DNA of 64,000 nucleotides from Parvularcula sp964556115 (lineage in GTDB: Bacteria; Pseudomonadota; Alphaproteobacteria; Caulobacterales; Parvularculaceae), in contig CAZKVC010000005.1 of the NCBI GenBank assembly GCA_964556115.1, positions 143,889 to 207,888 of the forward strand, in the 5' to 3' direction. Within the stretch, counting starts at the first letter, position 1. Every line of letters starts with the position of its first letter. The notes below the pieces were generated by a model, which saw only the letters and a list, made by a program, of their open reading frames with translations, made no database searches and had not been told where the DNA came from. The position numbers and the translations under genes are program-made. Shown in pieces: positions 49,029-57,669 of this stretch.

Positions 49029-50846
49029 ATGTTCCAGACTTTTGATCCCGTTTCCGACAAGTCCTTTGGCAAGAAGCACCTCCCCAGGCTGCGCGCGAAA
49101 CTTGACGAGCTGGAGCTCGACGGCTTCATCGTTCCGCATGAGGACGAGTACCTGAACGAATACCTGCCGGACAATGCCGAGCGCCTGATGTGGGTCAGCG
49201 GCTTTTCCGGCTCCGCGGGCCTCGGCATCGTTCTCACCGAAAAGGCCGCGGTTTTCTCCGACGGGCGCTACGCCATCCAGCTTCCCCAGCAGGTGGATGC
49301 CGACCTTTTCGATCTTCTGATGACGGAAGACATCAAGCCCTCCCAGTGGCTGCGCGACAATGCGGCGCAAGGCGCGAAGATCGGCTACGACCCGCTTCTC
49401 TTCTCCGAAAGCGCCCTGAAGCCGTTCCAGCAGGCGGCCTCCAAGAAGGGCTTCACCCTCGTTCCGACCGGGAAGAACCCCATCGACCTCGTCTGGGACG
49501 ACCAGCCGCCCGCACCGTCCGCGCCGATCAAACCGCATAGGGACGAACTGGCCGGCGAAAGCCACGAGAAGAAGCGTGAGCGCATCGCAGCCGAGCTGCG
49601 CGAAGCCGGTGCGTCCTGCGCGCTCCTCACGGCGCCCTCGTCGCTGGCGTGGCTTTTCAACATTCGCGGCGGCGACGTTCATGCAGCGCCCCTGCCCCTC
49701 GGCCGCGCCCTGATCCATGCCGACGGCAAGGGCGAGCTTTTCGTTCACCCCGACAAGACCGGAAGCGATCTGAAAGCCCATCTTGGCAATGACGTGGCGA
49801 TCGCCGCCGAAGAGGCTGTGGACGAGCGTCTGAAGGAACTGGCGAAGAGCGGCGCGACCGTCCTGGTCGATAGCGCGCTGACGCCCATCCACTACCTGCA
49901 CCTGATCGAAGAGAATGGCGGCAAGCTTCTGCGCGGCGATGATCCCATCGCCCTGCCCCGGGCCATCAAGAACGGGGCCGAACTGGAAGGCGCCCGTCAG
50001 GCGCATCTCAGGGACGGCGTCGCGGTCTGCCGTTTCCTCCACTGGCTGGCCGAAGAAGGGCCGAAGGAAAAGGTGAGCGAGATCGCGGCCGCCAAGAAGC
50101 TCGAAGGCCTACGTGCCGAGGGCGGTGAGCTGCGCGATATCAGCTTCGATTCGATCACCGGGTCGGGCGGGCATGGCGCCATGGCGCACTACCGCGTCAC
50201 CACGGAAACGGATCGCACGCTGAAGAATGGCGAGCTGTTCCTCATCGATTCAGGCGGCCAGTACGAGGACGGCACCACCGACATCACCCGCGTCATCGCC
50301 ATCGGCGAGCCGAGCCAGGAGATGCGCGAGCGCTATACGCTGGTGCTGCGGGGCCATATCGGCCTGGCCCTTGCGCGTTTTCCGAAAGGCACCTCCGGCC
50401 ACCAGCTTGATTGTCTCGCGCGCCTGCCGCTCTGGAAAGCAGGCCTCGACTACGACCACGGCACGGGCCACGGCGTGGGAAGCTTCCTCTCGGTGCATGA
50501 GGGGCCGCAGAAGATCTCCAAGCATCCCGTCGCCCAGGCCCTGGAGCCGGGTATGATCTGCTCGAACGAGCCTGGCTACTACAAGGAAGGCGCCTACGGC
50601 ATCCGCATCGAGAACCTGGTCATCGTGACGGACGACGAGCCGATCGACGGCGGAGAGCGCCCGATGATGGGCTTCGAGAACCTCACCATGGCGCCCCTGG
50701 AGCGGGAGCTCGTCGATACCGACATGCTGACGCCCGAAGAGCGCCGCTGGGTCGACCGGTATCACGCGGAAGTCCTGGCCAAGCTCTCGGACCGCCTTCC
50801 GGCCGAGACCCGCGACTGGCTGAAAGGACGCTGCGCGCCTCTCTGA
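49029..50846 (+). CDS. Aminopeptidase P family protein (M24B, X-Pro aminopeptidase)
   Basis: A 605-residue peptidase with the three-part layout of eukaryotic-like aminopeptidase P: two N-terminal creatinase-like domains (about 1-310) and a C-terminal pita-bread M24 domain. Metal ligands are visible in LIDSGGQYEDGTTDITRV (two Asp), GTGHGVGSFLSVHE (His), CSNEPGYY and GIRIENLV (two Glu). It removes N-terminal residues preceding proline in the cytoplasm. It starts 14 bases after dctM on the same strand, so may be co-transcribed with the TRAP genes. Confidence 0.94.
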   Translation: MFQTFDPVSDKSFGKKHLPRLRAKLDELELDGFIVPHEDEYLNEYLPDNAERLMWVSGFSGSAGLGIVLTEKAAVFSDGRYAIQLPQQVDADLFDLLMTEDIKPSQWLRDNAAQGAKIGYDPLLFSESALKPFQQAASKKGFTLVPTGKNPIDLVWDDQPPAPSAPIKPHRDELAGESHEKKRERIAAELREAGASCALLTAPSSLAWLFNIRGGDVHAAPLPLGRALIHADGKGELFVHPDKTGSDLKAHLGNDVAIAAEEAVDERLKELAKSGATVLVDSALTPIHYLHLIEENGGKLLRGDDPIALPRAIKNGAELEGARQAHLRDGVAVCRFLHWLAEEGPKEKVSEIAAAKKLEGLRAEGGELRDISFDSITGSGGHGAMAHYRVTTETDRTLKNGELFLIDSGGQYEDGTTDITRVIAIGEPSQEMRERYTLVLRGHIGLALARFPKGTSGHQLDCLARLPLWKAGLDYDHGTGHGVGSFLSVHEGPQKISKHPVAQALEPGMICSNEPGYYKEGAYGIRIENLVIVTDDEPIDGGERPMMGFENLTMAPLERELVDTDMLTPEERRWVDRYHAEVLAKLSDRLPAETRDWLKGRCAPL

Positions 50847-51091
50847 ACCGTCCCTGCCTGCGTCGGTACGTATCCGTCGCAAGGGGACCTTCCCGGCGAA
50901 TGATGGCTATTTAGGCTTGAATCTCAGGCTGCTAAAGGTAGGAGACGACTTGTGACCGGAAGGCGATCTGCTCGATGCAACCCTTTCCTCCTCTCTCCTC
51001 AGGAGTGTCGATGGACAACTGCCCATCAATCCCGGGGTTGCAGGAACAGCGTTGAGCGTCGATGTTCCGTCGATGCATCAGAGCGCTGCCG

Positions 51092-51871
51092 ATGAAAACT
51101 AGTCTTGCTCTCGCCTTTGCCTTTCTCCTTCAGTCTCCGACGGCCACCCCGCCGGTCACGCCGGAGATCCTGGATGTGGAGGTCCTGCGTTCCTTCCCGC
51201 ATGAGACCGACGCTTTCACGCAAGGCCTTCTCTTCGCCGACGGCGTCCTGATCGAAAGCACGGGGCTCGAGGGGCGCTCGCGGCTGCGCAAGCTTTCGAT
51301 CAAGACCGGCAAACCCCTGCAGGAAGTTTCCCTGCCCGAGCACATGTTCGGTGAAGGCACGGCGCTGGTGAACGGGCGGCTGGTGGTCCTGACCTATAAA
51401 TCAGGGACCGGCTTCGTCTTCGATGTCGATACGCTCGAACAGACCGGCACCTTTACCTATGAGGGCGAGGGCTGGGGCCTGACCTATGACGGCGCGCGCC
51501 TCATCATGAGCGATGGCACGGAGGAGCTTCGGTTCCTGAACCCCGAGACCTTCGAGGAGATGGGACGGGTCACCGTCACCCTCGCCGGGCAACCGCTCAA
51601 ACGGATCAACGAGCTTGAATATGTCGACGGCAAGATCTGGGCGAACGTCTTCATCGAAGACTTCCTCGTACGGATCGATCCGGACACGGGCGTGATCGAT
51701 CAGGTCGCGGACCTTCGGACGCTCTATCCCCGCTCGGAGCGCGATGAGCCCCTGCGCGACGTTCTGAACGGCATCGCCTTCGAAGAAGGCAGCCGCAGGC
51801 TCTTCGTCACTGGAAAAAACTGGCCAAGGCTTTACGAGATCGCTTTGACGTCACCCAATGACGGGGAGTGA
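51092..51871 (+). CDS. Glutaminyl-peptide cyclotransferase (beta-propeller type)
   Basis: A 259-residue plant/bacterial-type glutaminyl cyclase that forms N-terminal pyroglutamate. A short signal peptide (MKTSLALAFAFLLQSPTA) directs it to the periplasm. Propeller signatures are RSFPHETDAFTQGLLFADG, GWGLTYDGARLIMSDG, KRINELEYVDGKIWANVF and LNGIAFEEGSRRLFVTGK. An in-frame ATG at 51062 would give a longer leader; neither start has a good ribosome-binding site. The 245 bases before it hold no convincing gene; a GTG frame with a good Shine-Dalgarno at about 50938 encodes an implausible Arg/Cys-rich peptide. Confidence 0.9.
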   Translation: MKTSLALAFAFLLQSPTATPPVTPEILDVEVLRSFPHETDAFTQGLLFADGVLIESTGLEGRSRLRKLSIKTGKPLQEVSLPEHMFGEGTALVNGRLVVLTYKSGTGFVFDVDTLEQTGTFTYEGEGWGLTYDGARLIMSDGTEELRFLNPETFEEMGRVTVTLAGQPLKRINELEYVDGKIWANVFIEDFLVRIDPDTGVIDQVADLRTLYPRSERDEPLRDVLNGIAFEEGSRRLFVTGKNWPRLYEIALTSPNDGE

Positions 51872-51873
51872 GC

Positions 51874-52332
51874 ATGCCGGGTCTTTGGTTTTCGGAATTC
51901 GAAGAGGGTCAGGTCTTCGACCATGAGTGGACGCGGACCCTGACGGAAAGCGACAACACATGGTTCTCGCTTCTGACCATGAACCCGCAGCCGCTCCACA
52001 TCGACCACCACAAGGCGGCGCAGAGCGAGTTCGGCAAACCATTGGTCAACAGCCTTTTTTCGCTGGGTCTTCTGGTCGGGATGACTGTCAATGACACGAC
52101 CCTGAACACCACTGTCGCCAATCTCGGCATGGAGAAGGTCCGCTTCCCCGCGCCGCTCTTCCATGGCGACACGGTGCGGGCGAGGACGACCGTGATCGGC
52201 ATCCGCCCTTCGAAATCACGGCCGGGTCAGGGGATTGTCACCTTCCTGCATGAGCTGTTCAAGCAGGACGATACGCTGGTCGCATCCTGCGAACGGGCGG
52301 CGCTGATGAAGGCCAAACCCTCCGAGGACTGA
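51874..52332 (+). CDS. MaoC-family hydratase (mesaconyl-CoA hydratase-like)
   Basis: A 152-residue single-hotdog (R)-hydratase. LTESDNTWFSLLTMNPQPLHID contains the catalytic Asp and His; GKPLVNSLFSLGLLVG and NLGMEKVRFPAPLFHGDTV follow, then RPSKSRPGQGIVTF. This pattern is that of mesaconyl-CoA hydratase-like MaoC proteins (ethylmalonyl-CoA or related pathways) rather than PhaJ. GGGGAG lies 6 bases before the ATG; a GTG two codons upstream overlapping the previous stop is possible. A twin-hairpin repeat begins 4 bases after its stop. Confidence 0.88.
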   Translation: MPGLWFSEFEEGQVFDHEWTRTLTESDNTWFSLLTMNPQPLHIDHHKAAQSEFGKPLVNSLFSLGLLVGMTVNDTTLNTTVANLGMEKVRFPAPLFHGDTVRARTTVIGIRPSKSRPGQGIVTFLHELFKQDDTLVASCERAALMKAKPSED

Positions 52333-52335
52333 TCT

Positions 52336-52438
52336 GGAGCAACGGACCGCGAGGCGGGAACCGGTTCGCAGGCAAAGTTGCTCCAACACAAAAACCTGGA
52401 ACACCGGACTGATTCGATGAAGCAGGCCGGTGCGCTAG
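52336..52438. repeat. Twin-hairpin dispersed repeat, copy 1
   Basis: Hairpin A: GGAGCAAC (52336-52343) pairs with GTTGCTCC (52377-52384). Hairpin B: CACCGGACTG (52402-52411) pairs with CAGGCCGGTG (52423-52432) with one mismatch. The end (CTAG) contains the stop codon of the minus-strand gene. It fills the gap between two convergent genes. It is homologous over about 100 bases to 60128-60230. Confidence 0.9.
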
Positions 52439-53817
52439 GCGACCGGCACGCCCGACCAGGCAGCGGCGATCGCCGCCATGAGGTCGCCCTGATCGTTCTG
52501 GCCCGCGCCGCTTTCCGAAGAGAATGGCAGGGACCGTTCGGGCAACGGGGTCACACCGAAGACGACCGGTCCGGGTAGCGAAGAATCGATCAGGATCGCT
52601 TCCCCCGGCTCGATATGGAGGGCCTGCAGCCGCGCCCCCGTACCGGGATGCGCTTTATGCTGAAGAAGGATGGCCTCGTTGCCTTCGGGTCGCTCACGGC
52701 TCGGCAGGAGGCCGAAGCCGTTGCCCCGCGCCTTCGCCGCTTCCTTGTAGGCGGGAGGAAGGCGCTCGTCGCTGCCGTCAATGGCGAGAAGGACCGGGAT
52801 CGTCCCCCGGCTCGCCAGCGCGACATCGCAGGAAAGCCGCGCCACCACGCCGGTCACGAGATCCGCCATGGCCGGGGACAGGCCGCCAAGCTGCAGGACC
52901 GCCATGGGCGGCTGCCCGTTGGGAAGGCGGAAGATCTTCTGCATGACGCCTTGGGCGGTCAGATTGTCCGCACCGCGACCAAAGAACACGCCTAAGCGGG
53001 GATCGGCCGCCGCATCCCTGATCCGGCCAGCAATGCCCATGGCGTCGAGATGCTCTGCGGCGGCGACGAAATGCGCCACCCGGCCACCGCGACGCAGGGC
53101 TTCGGCCCGAATGCGCGGGAGGTGAACGCTCTCGGACGGATTGAGAGCGCCCGTGGCGATCTGCAAGGCCGACCGCAATTCTTCCTCGCTCAGGAGGCCA
53201 AGGGGTACGAGCCCGCTTCCGGCCTCGACGATGTCCGCAGCCGTTCCGAAAGATGGCGCGAACACATTGTCACGGTCGACAAGCACAACGCGTGCCGGGA
53301 TGCGCTCGCGCAGCATGCTGCGGATGATCACGGCGAGGGTCGCGCTGCGTCCGCTGCCTTTCTCACCCACCAGAACCGCCCCTTCCGTGAAGAGGCGTTC
53401 CGCATCGAGATGAACGGGCCGGTCGGTTCCGGCCGAGCCGATCGGCAGCGGGTAACGCATCGTGCGAAGCTGCGCCGCCAGGGCCTCGCCTGCATCGAAG
53501 GGGAAGACCTCCGCATCGGGAGGAATGACGGCCTGGCTGGCCGTGTAGCGGCCATCGTCCTCAAGCCGGCCGAGGACCTCCGCTTCATAGAGAATCGCGC
53601 TTTCCTCACCGAACTGCGCGATCTCGAAGCCGCTCAGCCGCACGATCACGGGCGCTTCGCCGTCGATTTTCAGAAGGTCGCCCGGCTGGGGCATCTCTTC
53701 TGCATGCGCATCCTGGTCGATCAGTACGCGCTTGCCCGATAGCCCGACCACCCGGCCGACCGGCCGTGCTGGGAGGGGTCCGTATTCTTCTTCGAGAAGC
53801 TGGGTGAAGGCGTTCAC
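52435..53817 (-). CDS. HerA-like (DUF87) ATPase homologue with altered Walker motifs
   Basis: A 460-residue protein resembling HerA/DUF87 DNA-translocase ATPases. An N-terminal beta-barrel (HAS-barrel-like, about 15-90: GRVVGLSGKRVLID) precedes a RecA-like domain. The P-loop reads GEKGSGRSAT (151-160), where Arg replaces the essential Lys; the Walker-B-like strand reads PVLLAIDGSDE, with Gly where HerA has the catalytic Glu. An arginine-rich segment with HLPRIRAEALRRGGR is in the middle. ATP hydrolysis is therefore doubtful. The GTG start overlaps the stop of the kinase-like gene (GTGA). Function unknown. Confidence 0.65.
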   Translation of the reverse strand: MNAFTQLLEEEYGPLPARPVGRVVGLSGKRVLIDQDAHAEEMPQPGDLLKIDGEAPVIVRLSGFEIAQFGEESAILYEAEVLGRLEDDGRYTASQAVIPPDAEVFPFDAGEALAAQLRTMRYPLPIGSAGTDRPVHLDAERLFTEGAVLVGEKGSGRSATLAVIIRSMLRERIPARVVLVDRDNVFAPSFGTAADIVEAGSGLVPLGLLSEEELRSALQIATGALNPSESVHLPRIRAEALRRGGRVAHFVAAAEHLDAMGIAGRIRDAAADPRLGVFFGRGADNLTAQGVMQKIFRLPNGQPPMAVLQLGGLSPAMADLVTGVVARLSCDVALASRGTIPVLLAIDGSDERLPPAYKEAAKARGNGFGLLPSRERPEGNEAILLQHKAHPGTGARLQALHIEPGEAILIDSSLPGPVVFGVTPLPERSLPFSSESGAGQNDQGDLMAAIAAAWSGVPVA

Positions 53818-54569
53818 AACGAGCCCCCTTGGGAATGGGTGGGCAGGCTGACGAGGAGGCGTTCCCCGCCTTGTCCGGTTTCGAGGGTCAGGCCGATACC
53901 GAACGCGCCGAGCTGCTCACGCACGGACCTGACCATCCCTTCGGTGACATGACCGGCCGGGGTGAGAAGGGTGAAGACGAGCTGGCAGCTTCCCTGCTGG
54001 CCCGATGATCTGGCTGCAAGACCGATGGCCTGCCGTTGACCATCCGCAGGCGAAAGAAGCGCAAAAACGCTCTTGAGCAGGCGGTGGAGGTCCTTCGGGC
54101 CAAGCTCCGCCTTCGGAAGGCTGTCGTTCACATCGACCTTGGCCACGAAGAGCGAGGCGCTGTGATCCTGGATGAGCTGGCGCAGGACCATGAGAATGTC
54201 GCCCGGCCCCTCATCGCCGCGCTTGGCCGAGGCAGGCCGGGCGGCATCGATGATTGCATCGATCCGCTCAAGGAGGATGCCTGCCGACTGGAGGATATGG
54301 TCGAGATATTCCGCGCGCTTTTCCGGAGAGATCGCCTCTTCGGGGATCTCGCGCAACAGGCCTGCGAAGCCTGTGATGGCGTTCAGCGGTGTACGAAGTT
54401 CATGGTTGAGGCCGGAAAGGAAAGCGGCCTGTGTCTGGCGGGCCTCCTTGGCCTGCTGGACCGCTGCCGCCGCCTTCGCTTCGGCCTTTGCCAGGGCATG
54501 ACGATGCAACCGCTCGCGGGCGACGCCGCGCAGCCATTTTTCGTCGTAGCTTTCGGCGGACTGCCCCAT
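53814..54569 (-). CDS. Degenerate histidine kinase (HisKA domain, no intact ATPase domain)
   Basis: A 251-residue soluble protein. Residues 1-48 form a helical coiled coil; residues 49-115 are a HisKA domain with intact H box FLSGLNHELRTPLNAITGF (phospho-acceptor His56). The C-terminal region keeps the length of a HATPase domain, but the N box appears as LLKSVFALLS (Asn residues lost) and no DxGxG box is visible. It thus looks like a phosphotransferase or scaffold rather than a kinase. It is first in a two-gene unit with the HerA-like gene. A CtrA-type box lies 54-68 bases before its ATG. Confidence 0.75.
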   Translation of the reverse strand: MGQSAESYDEKWLRGVARERLHRHALAKAEAKAAAAVQQAKEARQTQAAFLSGLNHELRTPLNAITGFAGLLREIPEEAISPEKRAEYLDHILQSAGILLERIDAIIDAARPASAKRGDEGPGDILMVLRQLIQDHSASLFVAKVDVNDSLPKAELGPKDLHRLLKSVFALLSPADGQRQAIGLAARSSGQQGSCQLVFTLLTPAGHVTEGMVRSVREQLGAFGIGLTLETGQGGERLLVSLPTHSQGGSL

Positions 54570-54622
54570 CCTGACCTTTCACTGCCATGTTCCGGCGGTG
54601 TTAAGGGTTAGGTGGAACTGCC

Positions 54623-54637
54623 TTAACCAGTCGTTAA
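54623..54637. promoter_or_regulatory. CtrA box, perfect TTAA-N7-TTAA
   Basis: TTAA at 54623-54626, seven bases, TTAA at 54634-54637. This is the full consensus of the alphaproteobacterial cell-cycle regulator CtrA. It overlaps the last codons of the antiporter gene and lies 54-68 bases upstream of the degenerate kinase gene, a normal promoter-proximal position. Confidence 0.55.
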
Positions 54638-56530
54638 ATCGACCTCGGGTTCGAGCTTGCCGAGCGCTTCTTCCTTGCGCTCTTCGATCTCCTCCACATC
54701 TTCCGATGCGTCGCTCTTCTTCGTCTCGTTGCGCCCGAGCGCAGTGTCGGCAGCCACGTAACTCAGCACCCGGTCGCCGTTGCGCGGGTTGAGGGGACGG
54801 TCATTGGTCGCGAATAAGAGCTGGTCGTCACGTTCGAGCGCGACGATGAGACTGTCTTCACCGAGAGATTCAAGGAAGGTCTCGGTGGTGTAGGTCTCGG
54901 AGATTCGGGTGAGTTGGAATTCCCAGCCATTGTAGTGCCGCTGCATCAGCTCATCGAGGGACATCGGCCTGTCGAAGAGCTGGCGGCCCTGAAGCGCGTA
55001 GGACACGTTGCGGCGGTGCTCGCCCTGTCCGCGGGCGGAGAGCTGAAAGGTCCGTGCACGGTCCATCTCATGGGCGAGGTCGGTGCAGACAAGGGCATTG
55101 TGGCTGTCATTGCCCGTGACGGCCAGGACCGTATCGAAACGCACGAACTCCACATGGTGCTCGGTCACCTCCGACAGGATCTCGCCGTAGAAGGTGTCGA
55201 GCCCTGCGTTTCTCGCCGAACGAAGCGCGCGGTAGCTGCTGTCGGCCACCAGGACCGGGACCTTCATCTCGCGCAATTTCGAACCAAGCGCCGCCGCCCA
55301 GGCCGAGCCGCCGACGATGAGGACACCTGGCCGGCCTTTCTGGGCGAGGCCCAGCGCCTGCGCGAGCGGGCCGATGGTGAAGCCGTGAAGAAGAACGGTG
55401 GCGAAGACCATCGCGAAGGCCAGAGGCACCATCTTCTCGCCGTCCGCATAGCCAAGCTCGACCATCTTCACAGCGAAGAGGCCGGAGACCGCCACCGCGA
55501 CGATGCCGCGTGGTGCGACCCAGCCGATAAGCGCCCGCTCCCGCCACTCGGTGTTGGTGCCGAGAAGCGAGATCACGACACTCACCGGACGGACCACCAA
55601 CAGCATGACGAGCACATAAAGACCGTCCCGCCAATTGAGCTGGAACAGGGTCTCGAGGGTCAGGTTCGCCGTCAGGATCACGAAGACGCCGGAGACGAAC
55701 ATCACGGCGATGTTCTCCTTGAACTGCCGCAGCTGGTTGATGCTCGGCAGCTTGGCGTTGGCGAGGGTGATGCCCATCGCCGTCACCGCGAGGAGTCCGC
55801 CCTCTTCCTGCACCGCGTTGGCCATGGCGAAGCAGACCAGCACGGAGCCGAGAAGGACCGGCGTCTTGAGGAACTCGGGCACCCAGCCCTGACGGAAGGA
55901 TTTGGCTGCGACCAGCCCGAGAGCGATGCCCCAGACCGTCGAGAGAATCGCGCCGATCGCGAGGCTGCCGAAGATCTCATAGGCCGCGAGGCGGTCAGGG
56001 CCCGGCTGACTGAGATGGTAGGCCTCGAAGACGATGACCGCCAGAAGCGCGCCGATCGGATCGTTGACGATGCCTTCCCAGCGCAACAGCGTGGCCGGGC
56101 GGCTCGAGAGCTTGGCCTGGCGCAGGAGGGGCATGATGACGGTGGGGCCCGTGACCACCATGACGCCCGCGAAGAGAAGCGCCGTGGGAATGCTCAGGCT
56201 GTCGATCTGCCAGGCCGCCAGGAAACCCAGGCCCCATGCGACGAGCGCGCCGGGCATGATCAGGCGCCGGACTGCCCGGCTGACCTCACGCAGCTCGTCG
56301 AACCGCAGTTGCAGGCCGCCCTCGAAGAGGATGATGCCCACCGCGATCGAGATCAGGGGCTGATAGACGTCACCGAGAACAGCCTCAGGGCGCAGAACAC
56401 CGAAGACCGGGCCGAGAAGCAGGCCGGCAATAGCCATCAGGACGATGGCCGGAAGGTTCAGCCGCCATGCCAGCCATTGCGCGCCGATCCCGGCAACGCC
56501 GATGAGTGTCACTGCGAAGACGACGTCCAT
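54623..56530 (-). CDS. Cation:proton antiporter, CPA1 type, with C-terminal TrkA-N domain
   Basis: A 635-residue membrane transporter. About 12-13 helices (1-400) hold the antiporter core with GIILFEGGLQLR, VTGPTVIMPLLRQ and LRWEGIVNDPIGALLAV, where Asn-Asp is the ion-binding motif. A Rossmann TrkA-N-like domain follows (about 405-520, GRPGVLIVGGSAWAAALGSKLRE) and then an acidic tail. It exchanges Na+ or K+ for H+; the nucleotide-binding domain suggests K+ control. The final codons overlap a CtrA box. No operon partners. Confidence 0.9.
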   Translation of the reverse strand: MDVVFAVTLIGVAGIGAQWLAWRLNLPAIVLMAIAGLLLGPVFGVLRPEAVLGDVYQPLISIAVGIILFEGGLQLRFDELREVSRAVRRLIMPGALVAWGLGFLAAWQIDSLSIPTALLFAGVMVVTGPTVIMPLLRQAKLSSRPATLLRWEGIVNDPIGALLAVIVFEAYHLSQPGPDRLAAYEIFGSLAIGAILSTVWGIALGLVAAKSFRQGWVPEFLKTPVLLGSVLVCFAMANAVQEEGGLLAVTAMGITLANAKLPSINQLRQFKENIAVMFVSGVFVILTANLTLETLFQLNWRDGLYVLVMLLVVRPVSVVISLLGTNTEWRERALIGWVAPRGIVAVAVSGLFAVKMVELGYADGEKMVPLAFAMVFATVLLHGFTIGPLAQALGLAQKGRPGVLIVGGSAWAAALGSKLREMKVPVLVADSSYRALRSARNAGLDTFYGEILSEVTEHHVEFVRFDTVLAVTGNDSHNALVCTDLAHEMDRARTFQLSARGQGEHRRNVSYALQGRQLFDRPMSLDELMQRHYNGWEFQLTRISETYTTETFLESLGEDSLIVALERDDQLLFATNDRPLNPRNGDRVLSYVAADTALGRNETKKSDASEDVEEIEERKEEALGKLEPEVDLTTG

Positions 56531-56582
56531 AAACTGTCAGGTCCCTTCCCCGGAATGCAGACCAGGGCCGGCGCCCGGCCCG

Positions 56583-57359
56583 TCAGGCATCCTTGAAGTT
56601 CGGCTCCCGCTTCTCGACGAAGGCTTTCATGCCTTCCTTCTGATCTGCCGTTGCGAACACCGAATGGAACACCCGCCGTTCGAACAACACCCCTTCGGAC
56701 AAAGGGGTTTCAAAAGCGCGGTTGACGCATTCCTTGACCATCATGGAAACCGGGCGCGAGTGGCTCGCGATCTTGCCTGCGGCCTCGAGGGCCGTCTCCA
56801 TGAGTTCCGCCTTGGGCACCACGCGGGCGACAAGGCCGCAGCGTTCGGCTTCCTCGGCCCCCATCATCCGGCCGGTCAGGCACATGTCCATGGCCTTGGC
56901 CTTGCCGATGAAGCGGGCCATCCGCTGGGTTCCGCCTGCGCCGGGGATGGCGCCGATGGTGATTTCCGGCTGGCCGAACTTGGCGTTGTCGGCGGCGATG
57001 ATGAAGTCGCACATCATCGCAAGCTCGCACCCGCCGCCGAGGGCATAGCCGGCCACGGCCGCGATCACGGGCTTGCGGGTGCGGGTCGCCTGCTCCCAGT
57101 TCGCCGTGATGAAGTCCTCGAGATAGGCCTCGGTGGCGGTCTTCTCGGCCATCTCCTTGATGTCCGCGCCTGCCGCGAAAGCCTTTTCGGAGCCGGTGAT
57201 GATGATGCAGCTGATCTTGCTGTCGTTATCGGCAGCCTTCAGCGCATCGGTGAGTTCATCCATCAGCTGGCGGTTCAGAGCGTTCAGCGCCTCTGGCCGG
57301 TCCAACCTGATGATCCTGACGCGGTCTTGCGTTTCGGTCTCTAAGCAATTGTAAGCCAT
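56583..57359 (-). CDS. Enoyl-CoA hydratase
   Basis: A 258-residue crotonase-fold enzyme that hydrates 2-enoyl-CoA in beta-oxidation. Both catalytic glutamates are present, in GYALGGGCELAMMCDFIIA and GQPEITIGAIPGAGGTQRM, and the oxyanion-hole segment KAFAAGADIKEM is intact. Length and sequence pattern match short-chain enoyl-CoA hydratase (EchA/FadB1-like). Single gene on the minus strand, divergent from the 38-residue membrane protein. Confidence 0.95.
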   Translation of the reverse strand: MAYNCLETETQDRVRIIRLDRPEALNALNRQLMDELTDALKAADNDSKISCIIITGSEKAFAAGADIKEMAEKTATEAYLEDFITANWEQATRTRKPVIAAVAGYALGGGCELAMMCDFIIAADNAKFGQPEITIGAIPGAGGTQRMARFIGKAKAMDMCLTGRMMGAEEAERCGLVARVVPKAELMETALEAAGKIASHSRPVSMMVKECVNRAFETPLSEGVLFERRVFHSVFATADQKEGMKAFVEKREPNFKDA

Positions 57360-57542
57360 GGCTTTTTACGAACCTCTTCGACAGCGACGCCCATCGGGGC
57401 GAGGGTTCGCATAGACCGCACATGGACGCCTCGCAACTGCCCCGCGCGGCAATCCGCTCGGTTTGACAAGAAAGGGGTGACGCCGCCCATCGGCATCGCT
57501 ATCTGCACGCTTCCAGATGCTTTCTCTCTCGAAGGAGTTTTC

Positions 57543-57659
57543 ATGGCCCTTCTCGTCGGTGCCTCCTCCACCATCCTGCCCCCCAGCCTCGTGGCCATCG
57601 GCCTGTTCGTTCTCACCTTTGCGGTGCTGAACATCATCGAGAAAGGCCGCTGGGACTGA
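57543..57659 (+). CDS. 38-residue single-helix membrane protein
   Basis: A very small gene encoding 38 residues. GAAGGAG ends 6 bases before the ATG, one of the best ribosome-binding sites in the window, which argues that it is real. The sequence starts MALLVGASST, continues with one hydrophobic helix (about 12-31) and ends IIEKGRWD, a positively charged cytoplasmic-type end. The next gene, a CaCA exchanger, starts 10 bases after its stop, so the two are probably co-transcribed and the peptide may be an accessory to it. No family recognised. Confidence 0.65.
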   Translation: MALLVGASSTILPPSLVAIGLFVLTFAVLNIIEKGRWD

Positions 57660-57669
57660 TCCTGGCTCC

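Noticed and set aside
50938..51095. Possible small gene starting GTG after GGTAGGAG, ending on the glutaminyl cyclase start
   Set aside because: The peptide is rich in Arg, Cys and Ser with no hydrophobic core and codon use unlike the neighbours; more likely untranslated leader.
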